A stretch of DNA of 22,839 bases from Prevotella sp. UBA3294 (lineage in GTDB: Bacteria; Bacteroidota; Bacteroidia; Bacteroidales; Bacteroidaceae). The stretch lies in assembly GCA_002361535.1 (NCBI GenBank), contig DETG01000072.1, positions 1 through 22,839 of the forward strand, read 5' to 3'. How positions within the stretch are numbered: position 1 is the first letter of the stretch; every line of letters begins with the position of its first letter. The notes under the pieces are model-generated. The model was not told the DNA's origin and did no database searches. It saw only the letters and a list, made by a program, of their open reading frames with translations. This document shows, in pieces, positions 1 to 7,619 of this stretch. The position numbers and the translations under genes are program-made.

Positions 1-60
1 TAAATATATAGTTAAAAGGAGAAATTTATTAGGAATTTAACATAGAATGCGGAAAATACA

Positions 61-120
61 GAAAAGTTACAGCCGTGTAGGCTGATAGAAATCTGTGATT
101 TCCGTGATTTCTGTGTGACT
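61..120 (-). repeat. Dispersed nonamer-type repeat, copy 1
   Basis: Read on the minus strand, this stretch has the order GTCACACAG, two or three 9-bp units of the kind ATCACGGAA / ATCACAGAT, then a TCAGCCTacacGGCTG hairpin. The same order appears on the plus strand at about 8703-8755, roughly 8.6 kb away. The match was found by eye, with a few substitutions. It is non-coding here and lies just downstream of the DUF4248-type gene. Confidence 0.7.
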
Positions 121-127
121 ATTAATC

Positions 128-343
128 CTACGGTTCTCCCAGATAATGGAAGATGAGGGAGACTTCCTTGGGAGTGAAGAACTTTGATTTGAGCGGCATG
201 CCGCATTGCTGGAGCGATTCGCAGAGGTTGCGGTTGCGGCGGATCCAGCTGTTGAGATTGTTCAAGGCCCCTTTCTTGGTCTCAGCATCGGGGAAATACA
301 TCATGGCAAGTTCGGATTTGCCATAGCATTTGATTGTGCTCAT
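128..343 (-). CDS. DUF4248-type small protein
   Basis: A 71-aa protein. Its length and sequence resemble the DUF4248 family of Bacteroidales, small proteins of unknown function. Features seen are an early YGKSELAMMYFPD segment, a central basic stretch (SWIRRNRNLCESL) and a C-terminal KFFTPKEVSLIFHYLGEP. The basic helix followed by a TPKEVSLI helix suggests a helix-turn-helix-like DNA-binding fold, which is inference. It is the last gene of a minus-strand group behind the Toprim-like gene, separated by 55 bp. In other Bacteroidales, as I recall, DUF4248 genes often lie beside primase/helicase-type genes and near polysaccharide loci. That fits this position close to a nucleotide-sugar dehydratase. 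The family call is from memory. Confidence 0.7.
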   Translation of the reverse strand: MSTIKCYGKSELAMMYFPDAETKKGALNNLNSWIRRNRNLCESLQQCGMPLKSKFFTPKEVSLIFHYLGEP

Positions 344-398
344 AATGATAGTGTTTTTATCAGGTTTTTATAGTACTTTTGAAGTGAAAACATAGTAG

Positions 399-1115
399 TT
401 ATGAAGCAAAACCTTCAAAGAGAAAATCAACAATGTCGATCTTCCGATGTTTCTGATCGGCTGTGGCATGGTCTTCGAGGACTCTGCTCACCCGGATGGG
501 GTAGTGGAACTGATCCTGTGCTGCCAGAGTTACATCTTTCCATTGGTTGTAGGTCTGGCCGGTCTCATCGGTATCGGGGAACAGCACTACCCGGTGTTCC
601 CTCAAGGGGTAGATCTTGGCCACATTGAGCATCGACTGTCCGCCGGTGGCCATCCAGCAGTAGTCGGGGAACAGTTCGGAGCAGATCACGGCAGTCTTCT
701 CTGCTTCTACGACGGCGATGACGGATGCGTTCTCTTTCGGCAGGAGGTGCTGTCCGAACAGGCATTGTTTCGCATCGAAGACATGGGGAATGGCATTTTG
801 TTTCTTCAGCAGGAAACTTACCCAAGTGGGTGCCTTCTCCTTGTTCCGGTGACAGTTGGTGAGGTAGGTCATCACCTTACCGTCTCGGATTCTCTGTTCC
901 TCATCAATCTCCCAGAAGATTACGCCTCCGTTGGATGACTTCCCTAAATGGTATTGCTTGGCAGCGTGTTCCATCTGCTGTTGGGAGAGATAGCCGGCGG
1001 TGACCACTGCCTGGCAGAAGTCCGACTGGTTGCTGGCATAGCGTTCTACTAAAGTTTTGCCGTCTTGCGGCTGGTTGATCAGTTGATCTGATAAAGACTT
1101 AAAATACAGTTTCAT
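399..1115 (-). CDS. Toprim-like (DUF6371-type) protein
   Basis: A 238-aa protein whose C-terminal half looks like a Toprim fold: VIAVVEAEKTA at about 132-142 supplies the conserved acidic residue (E137 or E139), and VVLFPDTDETG at about 176-186 supplies the DxD pair (D181, D183). GGQSML at 158-163 fits the glycine-rich turn between them. The N-terminal half (GGVIFWEID, DGKVMTYL) resembles the DUF6371 family of Bacteroidetes, often found in mobile-element primase modules. No zinc-finger cysteine cluster is visible, so this may be a partial primase or a Toprim nuclease-like protein rather than a full DnaG. It follows the ATPase gene after a 308-bp repeat-filled gap. The role in DNA replication or processing is inferred from the fold and neighbours; the substrate is unknown. 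Confidence 0.68.
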   Translation of the reverse strand: MKLYFKSLSDQLINQPQDGKTLVERYASNQSDFCQAVVTAGYLSQQQMEHAAKQYHLGKSSNGGVIFWEIDEEQRIRDGKVMTYLTNCHRNKEKAPTWVSFLLKKQNAIPHVFDAKQCLFGQHLLPKENASVIAVVEAEKTAVICSELFPDYCWMATGGQSMLNVAKIYPLREHRVVLFPDTDETGQTYNQWKDVTLAAQDQFHYPIRVSRVLEDHATADQKHRKIDIVDFLFEGFAS

Positions 1116-1423
1116 GTTATTTTGGGTTTTAAAGATTTTCTTACCCCGCCCCCCCCTTCGGGAACCCCGCCCCTAAGAGGGGTGGGGAGCTGCTGCGCGA
1201 TGTTGTATGGAGTCCGATAGCTCTCTCCCATTAGGTGGTGTGGAGCTGCTGCGCGATGTTGTATGGAGACCGATAGCTCTCTCCCATTAGGTGGTGGGGA
1301 GTTGCTGCGTGATGTTGTATGGAGTCCGCATGGCGCTCCCCTCCCATTTAAGGGGAGGGGTGAAGCGAAGCGAGGGGTGGGGTGTTTTCCTCGGTGAAGG
1401 TCGCTTCATACAGCCCCCTCATA
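1116..1423. repeat. Gap with 56-bp tandem repeat and G/C hairpins
   Basis: No gene was seen in these 308 bases. Three imperfect copies of a 56-bp unit lie at 1181-1236, 1237-1292 and 1293-1348. Each has GAGCTGCTGCGCGATGTTGT or a close variant, then TATGGAG and CTCTC(C)C. Copy 3 decays into a G/C-rich hairpin (CCCCTCCC, ATTTAA, GGGAGGGG, about 1339-1360). A C-run block (1143-1184) lies before the array. Copies 1 and 2 differ at very few positions, so the array looks recent. Confidence 0.85.
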
Positions 1424-1461
1424 CTACTCCCCCCCCAAGGGGGGAGTTTCGTATGGGGGCT
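1412..1461 (-). repeat. G/C-rich nested hairpin ending the ATPase gene
   Basis: Two nested stems are visible. The outer is AGCCCCC with GGGGGCT, extended by CATA/TATG. The inner is ACTCCCCCC with GGGGGGAGT around a CCAA loop. On the minus strand this encodes the last residues of the ATPase (PPYETPPLGGE) and its stop codon. It may act as a transcription terminator, although no U-run follows. C/G-rich hairpins of this style recur between genes in Prevotella-like genomes, from general knowledge. Confidence 0.6.
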
Positions 1462-2677
1462 TGAAGCCTTCACCATGGAAGTCGGGTTGAGGATCCTTTG
1501 GAAACTCCAGTGTGGCCTGCATGATGGGACGTTTGTAGCTCCTTTTACCATCCTTGTCACTTTGTTCTATGATAACCTTTTGACTAACAGCTTTTTGTAG
1601 CAGGTGGTTGCATAAACCATTCGTCATAATGTTAGTCATCTCGCAGACTCTCTTTCCCAGTTCGTTTTCCGTATAGGTACGGTCGGCTTCCATACAGTCG
1701 TTGAACAATCGTTTCAGGTCGAAGACGGGTTTCCCGTCTTCCCTGCCCAATACATACTTCGGATTCAGTCGGGGCAGTTTCCCCGTCCTTGTATCTTTCG
1801 CATTCTGCTCTTCGTACTGATTCTTCTGTGCATTGTAGAGAGCCTCGGTGAGCTGTTCATGGGTACACAGGTAGGGGATACCTTCATCGTTCACGGCAAA
1901 CTGCAGTTTGTCCAGGATGTCGTATTTCCGGGTGTCGGTCTGTGTCCATGAGAAGATCCGTTCGGATGACTTGAAGCACTCATACACCTCGAAGCCCTTG
2001 TTCTTCAGCTCTGTTCCTATCCAGCCCCGAAGGTTCTTGTCTTCGGCAGACTTGTTCTGGTGGAGTACGCAGACGATACAACAGCGGTTGGCGGATGCCA
2101 GATGCATGAGCCGTTCGAGGCAGTCCTGTGCCACCACACCGTCGTTGATGTCTGTAATCAGGTCGCGGATGCCGTCCAGGATCACCAAGTCGGGGTGATA
2201 GTGGTTGACGGCCACCTCCAACATCGGCAGACGGTCGTTGTACATATCAGCCCTTACATTGAAGATATCGAACAGTTTCATGGGGAAAGACTGTTCGTCC
2301 ATCCCTGTCATGGGAATAATTCTGTGGCGGAGGATGTCCTGAGTGGATTCCTCGCTCTGCTCCGTATCGTACCACAGAACACGGAGCATTCCCGGACAGT
2401 TACGTTTCACTGAGAGCACCTCGTCGCGGAAGCACAGTGCCATCAGGATACTACTGACGAAGGTCTTGCCGCTCTTTGCCTTTCCAGAGATTGCCACCAG
2501 TTCCCCACGGGGGAAACAGGGCTTCTGGAACAGGGTGAAGAGGAACTCCATTTTCGGCAGCTCTTTCTCAGGGGTGATGCGACGTTTCTCCAGACGGTTC
2601 AGCATCTTCTCCATGTCGGCCGTGACCCCTGCATGGCTCATCTCCAAGAAGATCAACTTAGCGGCTTCCTTATTCAT
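1424..2677 (-). CDS. RepA/AAA_25-type ATPase (mobile-element helicase-like)
   Basis: A 417-aa P-loop ATPase. Walker A is GKAKSGKT at 65-72, Walker B is LVILDG at 164-169, and LHQNKS at 205-210 fits the RecA-fold sensor segment. WYDTEQSEEST near 102-112 is typical of RepA-like hexameric helicases of the AAA_25 group. A C-terminal part of about 110 residues (FNDCMEADRTYTENEL onward) looks like a winged-helix region. The likely role is ATP-driven DNA unwinding or loading in a small plasmid or integrative element, together with the Toprim-like gene. Its start overlaps the stop of the preceding gene by 4 bp (ATGA), indicating translational coupling. The last residues (PPYETPPLGGE) come from a G/C-rich repeat, so the original C-terminus was probably changed by repeat insertion. 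Confidence 0.78.
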   Translation of the reverse strand: MNKEAAKLIFLEMSHAGVTADMEKMLNRLEKRRITPEKELPKMEFLFTLFQKPCFPRGELVAISGKAKSGKTFVSSILMALCFRDEVLSVKRNCPGMLRVLWYDTEQSEESTQDILRHRIIPMTGMDEQSFPMKLFDIFNVRADMYNDRLPMLEVAVNHYHPDLVILDGIRDLITDINDGVVAQDCLERLMHLASANRCCIVCVLHQNKSAEDKNLRGWIGTELKNKGFEVYECFKSSERIFSWTQTDTRKYDILDKLQFAVNDEGIPYLCTHEQLTEALYNAQKNQYEEQNAKDTRTGKLPRLNPKYVLGREDGKPVFDLKRLFNDCMEADRTYTENELGKRVCEMTNIMTNGLCNHLLQKAVSQKVIIEQSDKDGKRSYKRPIMQATLEFPKDPQPDFHGEGFKPPYETPPLGGE

Positions 2678-3009
2678 CGCTTCTCTGCTTTTGGTGATTC
2701 CTTACTGCCTTTCTTCTTCCTACGGTGCTCCTCTATCAGCTCGTCACCATGTTCTTCTGCCACCAGAAAGATGTACTCGCCGAGTTTCATCCAAAGCTTT
2801 AAGAAATCATGCTGCGTCATTGGCAAGGCAATGCACATCAGGGTATAGAACCATGTGCTAAACCTCATCTCCTGGTAGGATGTGGCTTGAAACACCCGTT
2901 TGCCTACATGGCCACTCTTTGCGATTCTTGAGAGTAGGCCTTTATTCTCCAATAGATCATTATGGAGTGCCTTTGCAAAATCCGTAATGAATAGTGTTAG
3001 ATACGTCAT
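2674..3009 (-). CDS. Hypothetical 111-aa protein, first gene of the module
   Basis: I do not recognise a family. The protein is helical, with a hydrophobic-aromatic centre (STWFYTLMCIALPMTQHDFLKLWMKLGEYIFLVAEEH) and a strongly basic C-terminus (RRKKKGSKESPKAEKR). It has no convincing signal peptide. Its stop overlaps the ATPase start by 4 bp, so it is coupled to that gene and may be a partner or regulator of it. On the minus strand a weak -7-like GACCTTTG (plus-strand 3038-3045) lies about 30 bp upstream of the start, with no clear -33 box. It is divergent from the nucleotide-sugar dehydratase gene. Confidence 0.65.
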   Translation of the reverse strand: MTYLTLFITDFAKALHNDLLENKGLLSRIAKSGHVGKRVFQATSYQEMRFSTWFYTLMCIALPMTQHDFLKLWMKLGEYIFLVAEEHGDELIEEHRRKKKGSKESPKAEKR

Positions 3010-3129
3010 ATTTGTTTTTTAGATTTTTATTACTCTGCAAAGGTCATATCTTTTTTTATTATAATGGTAACACCATGATGATACCGAAGGCTCATTTTGA
3101 AACAAATACAAACGTTTTTGCAATAATCA

Positions 3130-3161
3130 TTTGGATGATATTGGTTTTTTTTGTACTTTTG
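3130..3161 (+). promoter_or_regulatory. Bacteroidetes-type promoter for the CapD-like gene
   Basis: TTTG at 3130-3133, a 20-bp spacer, then TACTTTTG at 3154-3161 match the Bacteroidetes primary-sigma consensus TTTG-N19-21-TAnnTTTG exactly. Transcription would start near 3167, giving a leader of about 35 nt before ATG 3203. This rules out the upstream in-frame TTG at 3131, which lies inside the -33 box. Confidence 0.85.
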
Positions 3162-3202
3162 TGCGCTCGAATGAGAAAAGAATCGTTCAAAGATTAGACT
3201 TT

Positions 3203-5116
3203 ATGAGAATAATAGATAGATTAGCTAACTGGTATTTCACCAAGAGGGCTGTGCCTTATTGGGGTGTTCTCCTTTTTGACTGTCTGGTTGTGGTTGTATC
3301 TGGTGTGATCAGTTACGCACTTGATCATGGCGTTTTCCAGACTACCCAGATATTCTGGCCTTTGATAGGTACCTTGTGTTTTTATCTGATATTCTTCCTG
3401 GTTGGATTCCGTATCATGAAAACCTATCAGGGGGTGATGCGTTACACCTCATTTGCTGATCTTCACAGGATTATCGTGGCTAATCTCATTGGTGCCGTGG
3501 GTATCCTGATGTGTCGTCTCTTGATTTCTTCCGATTCTTTCTTAGTGAACTTGCGGTTCAAGGAACTGGTGCTGATGTTCATTCTTTCCACGGTGGTGAT
3601 GTGCGGTGTCCGTATGATTCTGAAGTGGGTTTATGATTTCGGGAAACGTGACGAGTTGTCCAAGCCCGTTTTCATCTATGGCGTGAAGAACGGCGGAATG
3701 GGCCTGGCCCGTTCAATCATCAACGATACCCCTCAGCGTTTCAGTCTGAAGGGCTTTGTGAGTGATGGCAGTGATATGGCAGGAAAGATATTGATGGGTG
3801 TCAAGGTGTATAAGAACGATGCCAAACTGCCTGCTATCATGCGACTGAATGGGGTGAAGACACTGTTGGTGTCGCCCCTGAAACAAGAGCGTTTTATTCA
3901 TAATCCCGTGATGGTTGACCGTCTGATGGAGGCGGGAGTGAAAATATTTACGATGAACCCGGCTGTGCAATGGGACGGGAAAAGTGATGTCACGTCGGCC
4001 CAACTTCGTGAGGTAGAGATCGAGGATCTGTTGCCCCGTGATGAGATACAGGTGGATCTGGATGCCGTGGAGAACCTGTTGAAAGGCAAGCGCGTGCTAA
4101 TCACAGGATCGGCAGGAAGCATCGGTAGCGAGATGGTACGTCAGATTGCTAAGTTCGACCCAGACAAGATGGTCTTGATCGATCAGGCAGAGACACCGCA
4201 GCATGACATCCGCTTGATGATGGCAAAGGATTATCCCCATGTGAAGGCGGAGGTGATTGTCACTACCATCTGTAACAAGACACGAATGGAGGCCATCTTT
4301 AAGATGTTCAGACCTGATTATGTGTTCCATGCCGCAGCCTATAAACATGTGCCGATGATGGAGGACAACCCCTGTGAGGCTGTGCAGAACAATATCAATG
4401 GCACGAAGGTGATTGCTGACCTCTCCGTGAAATATGATGTAAAGAAATTTGTGATGGTCTCTACCGACAAGGCTGTGAACCCCACTAACGTGATGGGCTG
4501 TTCCAAGCGTATCTGTGAGATTTATGTACAAAGTTTAGACCGGGCAATCAAGGAAGGTAAGGTTCAGGGAGTGACACAGTTTGTGACCACCCGGTTCGGC
4601 AATGTGTTAGGATCGAATGGATCGGTGATCCCGTTGTTCAGGGAACAGATCAAGAATGGCGGTCCGGTAACAGTAACCCATCCGAATATCTTCCGTTATT
4701 TCATGCTTATCCCTGAGGCCTGTAAACTGGTGTTAGAGGCAGGTACGATGGGCAAGGGAGGCGAGATCTTCGTCTTTGACATGGGGGCTCCCGTGAAGAT
4801 TGCCGATTTGGCGCAACGGATGATCAAGTTGAGCGGTGCGCAGAACGTCAAGATTGTCTATACAGGACTGCGCGACGGTGAGAAACTCTATGAGGAGGTG
4901 TTGAACGATAAGGAGGTGACCAAGCCAACGTTCAACGAAAAGATCAAGATTGCCCAGGTGCGCGAATATGATTTCGAGGAAGTGAAGCACAACATCAACG
5001 ACCTGATCGCTCACAGTTTCCAATACGACGTGATGAACACCGTGAAGGAGATGAAGACCATCGTGCCCGAGTTCAAGAGCAACCACTCGGTATATGAGCA
5101 GTTGGATAAAAACTGA
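3203..5116 (+). CDS. Membrane nucleotide-sugar 4,6-dehydratase (CapD/WbpM/PglF type)
   Basis: A 637-aa inner-membrane enzyme, probably converting a UDP-HexNAc to its 4-keto-6-deoxy form for capsule, O-antigen or glycan synthesis. Four hydrophobic segments lie in about residues 18-135. Next come a Rossmann-like domain (VFIYGVKNGGMG, near 155-170) and the extended SDR domain with TGSAGSIGS at 301-309. The catalytic region is STDKAVNPTNVMGCSK (420-435): T421, D422 and K423 are present, and the usual SDR tyrosine is methionine (M431). As recalled for WbpM/PglF-type enzymes, that is normal for this large membrane class. RFGNVLGSNGSV and the C-terminal GLRDGEKLYEE motif are also typical. The promoter position fixes ATG 3203 as the start. 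It converges with the MscS-type gene, with 25 bp between stops. The exact sugar substrate cannot be told from sequence alone. Confidence 0.92.
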   Translation: MRIIDRLANWYFTKRAVPYWGVLLFDCLVVVVSGVISYALDHGVFQTTQIFWPLIGTLCFYLIFFLVGFRIMKTYQGVMRYTSFADLHRIIVANLIGAVGILMCRLLISSDSFLVNLRFKELVLMFILSTVVMCGVRMILKWVYDFGKRDELSKPVFIYGVKNGGMGLARSIINDTPQRFSLKGFVSDGSDMAGKILMGVKVYKNDAKLPAIMRLNGVKTLLVSPLKQERFIHNPVMVDRLMEAGVKIFTMNPAVQWDGKSDVTSAQLREVEIEDLLPRDEIQVDLDAVENLLKGKRVLITGSAGSIGSEMVRQIAKFDPDKMVLIDQAETPQHDIRLMMAKDYPHVKAEVIVTTICNKTRMEAIFKMFRPDYVFHAAAYKHVPMMEDNPCEAVQNNINGTKVIADLSVKYDVKKFVMVSTDKAVNPTNVMGCSKRICEIYVQSLDRAIKEGKVQGVTQFVTTRFGNVLGSNGSVIPLFREQIKNGGPVTVTHPNIFRYFMLIPEACKLVLEAGTMGKGGEIFVFDMGAPVKIADLAQRMIKLSGAQNVKIVYTGLRDGEKLYEEVLNDKEVTKPTFNEKIKIAQVREYDFEEVKHNINDLIAHSFQYDVMNTVKEMKTIVPEFKSNHSVYEQLDKN

Positions 5117-5141
5117 GACGAGCGGTCTGAGTAGAACTTGT

Positions 5142-7514
5142 TCAATTTCTGCCCATTAGGGCATCCTTTAGGTGCACATCGCGCTGCGGGAAGGGAATCT
5201 CGATATTGTTCGCGTTCAGTGTATCATAGATGCATTTCATGACATCGGAGACAGCGTAGATCTGCTTGATGGCATCCACCCAGCAGAGCAGTTTGAAGTT
5301 GATGCTGCTGTCGCCAAATTCCGTGAACACCACTTTTACTTGTTTGTCAGGGTCGAGATAGGGATGATGCATGGTCATCACAGCCTCCTCGATCATGGCC
5401 GTTACCTCTTTCATCTTTGTTCCGTAAGCCACGCCGAAAGGAATCAGTGAGAGCACATAACCGTGGTTCTTCGTCAGGTTCTTATAGTTCTTCGTGAACA
5501 GCTGGGAGTTCGTGAAGGCGATGACCGATCCGTCGATGGCTTCCAGCATTGTACTCGTATAGCTGATACTTGCCACCTTACCTTTTACTCCGTCACATTC
5601 AATCCAGTCACCCACCTTGATACGTCCTGCCATCAGGTTGATGCCATAGTACAGGTTCTCCAGTATGTCTTTCGAGGCGAAACCTATACCTGTGGAGAGA
5701 CCCGTGGCGATATAGCCTAACCAAGTGCCGCCCACATGGAGGATTGTCAGACTGATGAGGAGCCAGGCACCCCATACGACGACTTGTGTGACATTCTTTC
5801 CCATCACCTCGCGGGAACCGATGTTATTGAGGTTCTTCCTGCGGAAGTGGATATGCAGCAGCTCCAGACAAATCTTGTTCAGGTATTTGAAGAAGAAATA
5901 GAGTTCCAGTACCTGAATAATGCTGAACAGACTGACACGCAGGTTCTTGGCATTGACAAACGGCTTCGTGAATACCTGCCAGGTGAGGTCGCTCAGGTTA
6001 AACACATCGGCGGCCATATAGATGCTGAGGGGAATGGACAGCAGGGATAGGATAGGAAGCAGTACCTCATAGACAAGGCGGAAGAACCATGTCTTGGTGA
6101 TAGGCTGACTGTCGATCTTGTGACGCTGGCTGTAGTTCCTCATCCATACGGTGAAACAGGTGATAGTGAGAATACAGGCAAGCTGCATAATCCACCAGAT
6201 AAGCAGCTGTACACTGAGCAAGGTGTAGCCCAGCCATGCGCTGACGGTGCTCACTAAGAAGATGACCAGTGAGAAATAGGTGTAGAACATATCGCTGCGT
6301 GGGATCTTCTTCCCGTGGCGGCGTATCACGCTCCACTGCCAAAGGGTGCAGAGTAGGAGGACTGGGGGGAAAATCAGGTTCACCAGGTCGTTCGGTACCA
6401 GTACGATACGGAATGATATGACGATGAAGCCCATGAAGATGAGCGGAGCATAAATGCGGAATGCGCTCTTGATCTGATCGCCCTCCACACGGAGCAGCAG
6501 GGAGATGAGGATCACGCCTAACAACCAAGCATATTCCACCAACAGATTACTGGCCATGATCAGGAAGTTCTGCTCGGAGAAGGTTCGGAGCAGTCCGATA
6601 ATGACGGCGAAGGTGATCGTCGTGGTGGCGAAGATGATACAGGTGCGCTTCTTTAAGAAAGCATCGTTCTGGAAACGTTTGGGCAGCAGCATGCGGATCA
6701 CCACTAAGTTGAGGATTACCGATACGATGGCGAAGAGGAAGATCCCGAGGAACAGATCGAGGATGATCTTACTGTTCCACTGGGAGCGGATGTTCTTCTC
6801 GGGCCTGTACTTGTCGCTCACCGTCTCGGCGGTGGCCAGCAGGTTCTGTTCGAACGATGACAGGATCTTGAAATAACTCTCGCCCCCGTTCTTGAAGATA
6901 CTGCTCTGGATCTCATTGTAGCGTTTGTTCGCATAGTCGTTCAGGTTCTTCAACCGTTGCTCGGTTGACTTAAACAGGCGCTCGTAGTCGGCGATGTCCT
7001 GTCGGTTACCTTTCATCGAATTCCGAATATTCGTCGCCATGGTCAGACACACATTGCAGTCGATGCGAGCCCGCTCATCCAACTGTGAGTAACGCATCAT
7101 TTTCTCTAAACTGCCGATCAGACTGTCGTAGCGGGCAATCTCGGCATCGTTTTTCTCAATGAACTTACGCAGGGGCATCGAACGACGGGTGAACTCGTGG
7201 AACTGGTTCGTCGCCTCGTGACATGCATAGGTGAGGTCGAACACATACTCAGGACGTTGGGAATACAACATCAGCGAGTTCTGGTTACTCCGTTGGTAGG
7301 TCTCCCGGAACTGCTTCATGATCTGCTCGTTCCTGACCTCGGAGATCTTGTTGCGTTTCTCCAGCTCGTCATGCTTGTCCATCAACTCCTGTCGGAGGAT
7401 AGTTAGGGTGGCGTTGATATCTTTCTCCTTCAGTACTGCATGGGTGGGCATGGCATACATGAAAAGGCATCCTATCAGCAGCAGTCCACCTGCTATTTTG
7501 TGGAATTTTATCAT
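5142..7514 (-). CDS. Large MscS-family mechanosensitive channel
   Basis: A 790-aa inner-membrane protein. The signal sequence is at 1-26 (GGLLLIGCLFMYAMPTHA). A periplasmic, charged, probably coiled-coil domain spans about 27-250. Many transmembrane helices fill about 250-600. The MscS core follows: the pore-helix region GLSTGIGFASKDILENLYYG near 600-625, then GRIKVGDWIE and the beta domain near 630-700, and a cytoplasmic alpha/beta domain ending FPQRDVHL. The small-residue spacing GLSTGIGFA matches the MscS TM3 gate. Length and architecture resemble the large MscM/MscK-like members. The role is probably release of solutes on hypo-osmotic shock; ligand gating is possible. It has its own -7 box (TATTTTTG on the minus strand, plus-strand 7535-7542), close to the start. 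Confidence 0.9.
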   Translation of the reverse strand: MIKFHKIAGGLLLIGCLFMYAMPTHAVLKEKDINATLTILRQELMDKHDELEKRNKISEVRNEQIMKQFRETYQRSNQNSLMLYSQRPEYVFDLTYACHEATNQFHEFTRRSMPLRKFIEKNDAEIARYDSLIGSLEKMMRYSQLDERARIDCNVCLTMATNIRNSMKGNRQDIADYERLFKSTEQRLKNLNDYANKRYNEIQSSIFKNGGESYFKILSSFEQNLLATAETVSDKYRPEKNIRSQWNSKIILDLFLGIFLFAIVSVILNLVVIRMLLPKRFQNDAFLKKRTCIIFATTTITFAVIIGLLRTFSEQNFLIMASNLLVEYAWLLGVILISLLLRVEGDQIKSAFRIYAPLIFMGFIVISFRIVLVPNDLVNLIFPPVLLLCTLWQWSVIRRHGKKIPRSDMFYTYFSLVIFLVSTVSAWLGYTLLSVQLLIWWIMQLACILTITCFTVWMRNYSQRHKIDSQPITKTWFFRLVYEVLLPILSLLSIPLSIYMAADVFNLSDLTWQVFTKPFVNAKNLRVSLFSIIQVLELYFFFKYLNKICLELLHIHFRRKNLNNIGSREVMGKNVTQVVVWGAWLLISLTILHVGGTWLGYIATGLSTGIGFASKDILENLYYGINLMAGRIKVGDWIECDGVKGKVASISYTSTMLEAIDGSVIAFTNSQLFTKNYKNLTKNHGYVLSLIPFGVAYGTKMKEVTAMIEEAVMTMHHPYLDPDKQVKVVFTEFGDSSINFKLLCWVDAIKQIYAVSDVMKCIYDTLNANNIEIPFPQRDVHLKDALMGRN

Positions 7515-7534
7515 CTTTTTCTTCGTTTTGCTTG

Positions 7535-7572
7535 CAAAAATACGTATTTTTCCCGCATTATATGTATATTTG
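7535..7572. promoter_or_regulatory. Divergent promoter region, mscS-type gene and kinase, with palindrome
   Basis: Two opposed -7 boxes are seen: TATTTTTG on the minus strand (7535-7542) for the channel and TATATTTG on the plus strand (7565-7572) for the kinase. Neither has a clear -33 TTTG. A perfect 16-bp palindrome, AAAAATACGTATTTTT (7536-7551), overlaps the channel's -7 box and lies just upstream of the kinase's box. It could be an operator or simply A/T-rich promoter DNA. Confidence 0.55.
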
Positions 7573-7619
7573 CACTGTTATTTTTAATAATTTATCAATT
7601 GAACATCAAAAGAAGATCT

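Noticed and set aside
12..206. Minus-strand open frame of 64 codons at the left edge
   Set aside because: It overlaps the DUF4248-type gene in another frame and reads through the nonamer repeat; it looks like a shadow.
374..381. TACTTTTG on the plus strand, a perfect -7 box
   Set aside because: It points into antisense frames without recognisable products and has no TTTG about 20 bp upstream. It could drive an antisense RNA, but nothing else supports that.
447..938. Plus-strand open frame of 163 codons
   Set aside because: It lies antisense to the Toprim-like gene, whose protein shows recognisable motifs; the plus frame resembles no family and has no promoter at a sensible distance.
2343..2861. 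Plus-strand open frame of 172 codons
   Set aside because: It is antisense to the ATPase and the 111-aa gene, crosses their coupled junction and has no recognisable motif.
3131..3202. Upstream TTG start for the dehydratase
   Set aside because: The TTG is part of the promoter's -33 box, so it would not be in the transcript; family homology begins at ATG 3203.
5117..5141. Terminator between the convergent dehydratase and channel genes
   Set aside because: Only a short GAACTTGTTC palindrome is present just beyond, with no T-run, which is too weak to call.
7440..7619. Longer N-terminus for the kinase
   Set aside because: This stretch covers the divergent promoter and part of the channel gene, and the kinase phosphate loop starts right after ATG 7620.
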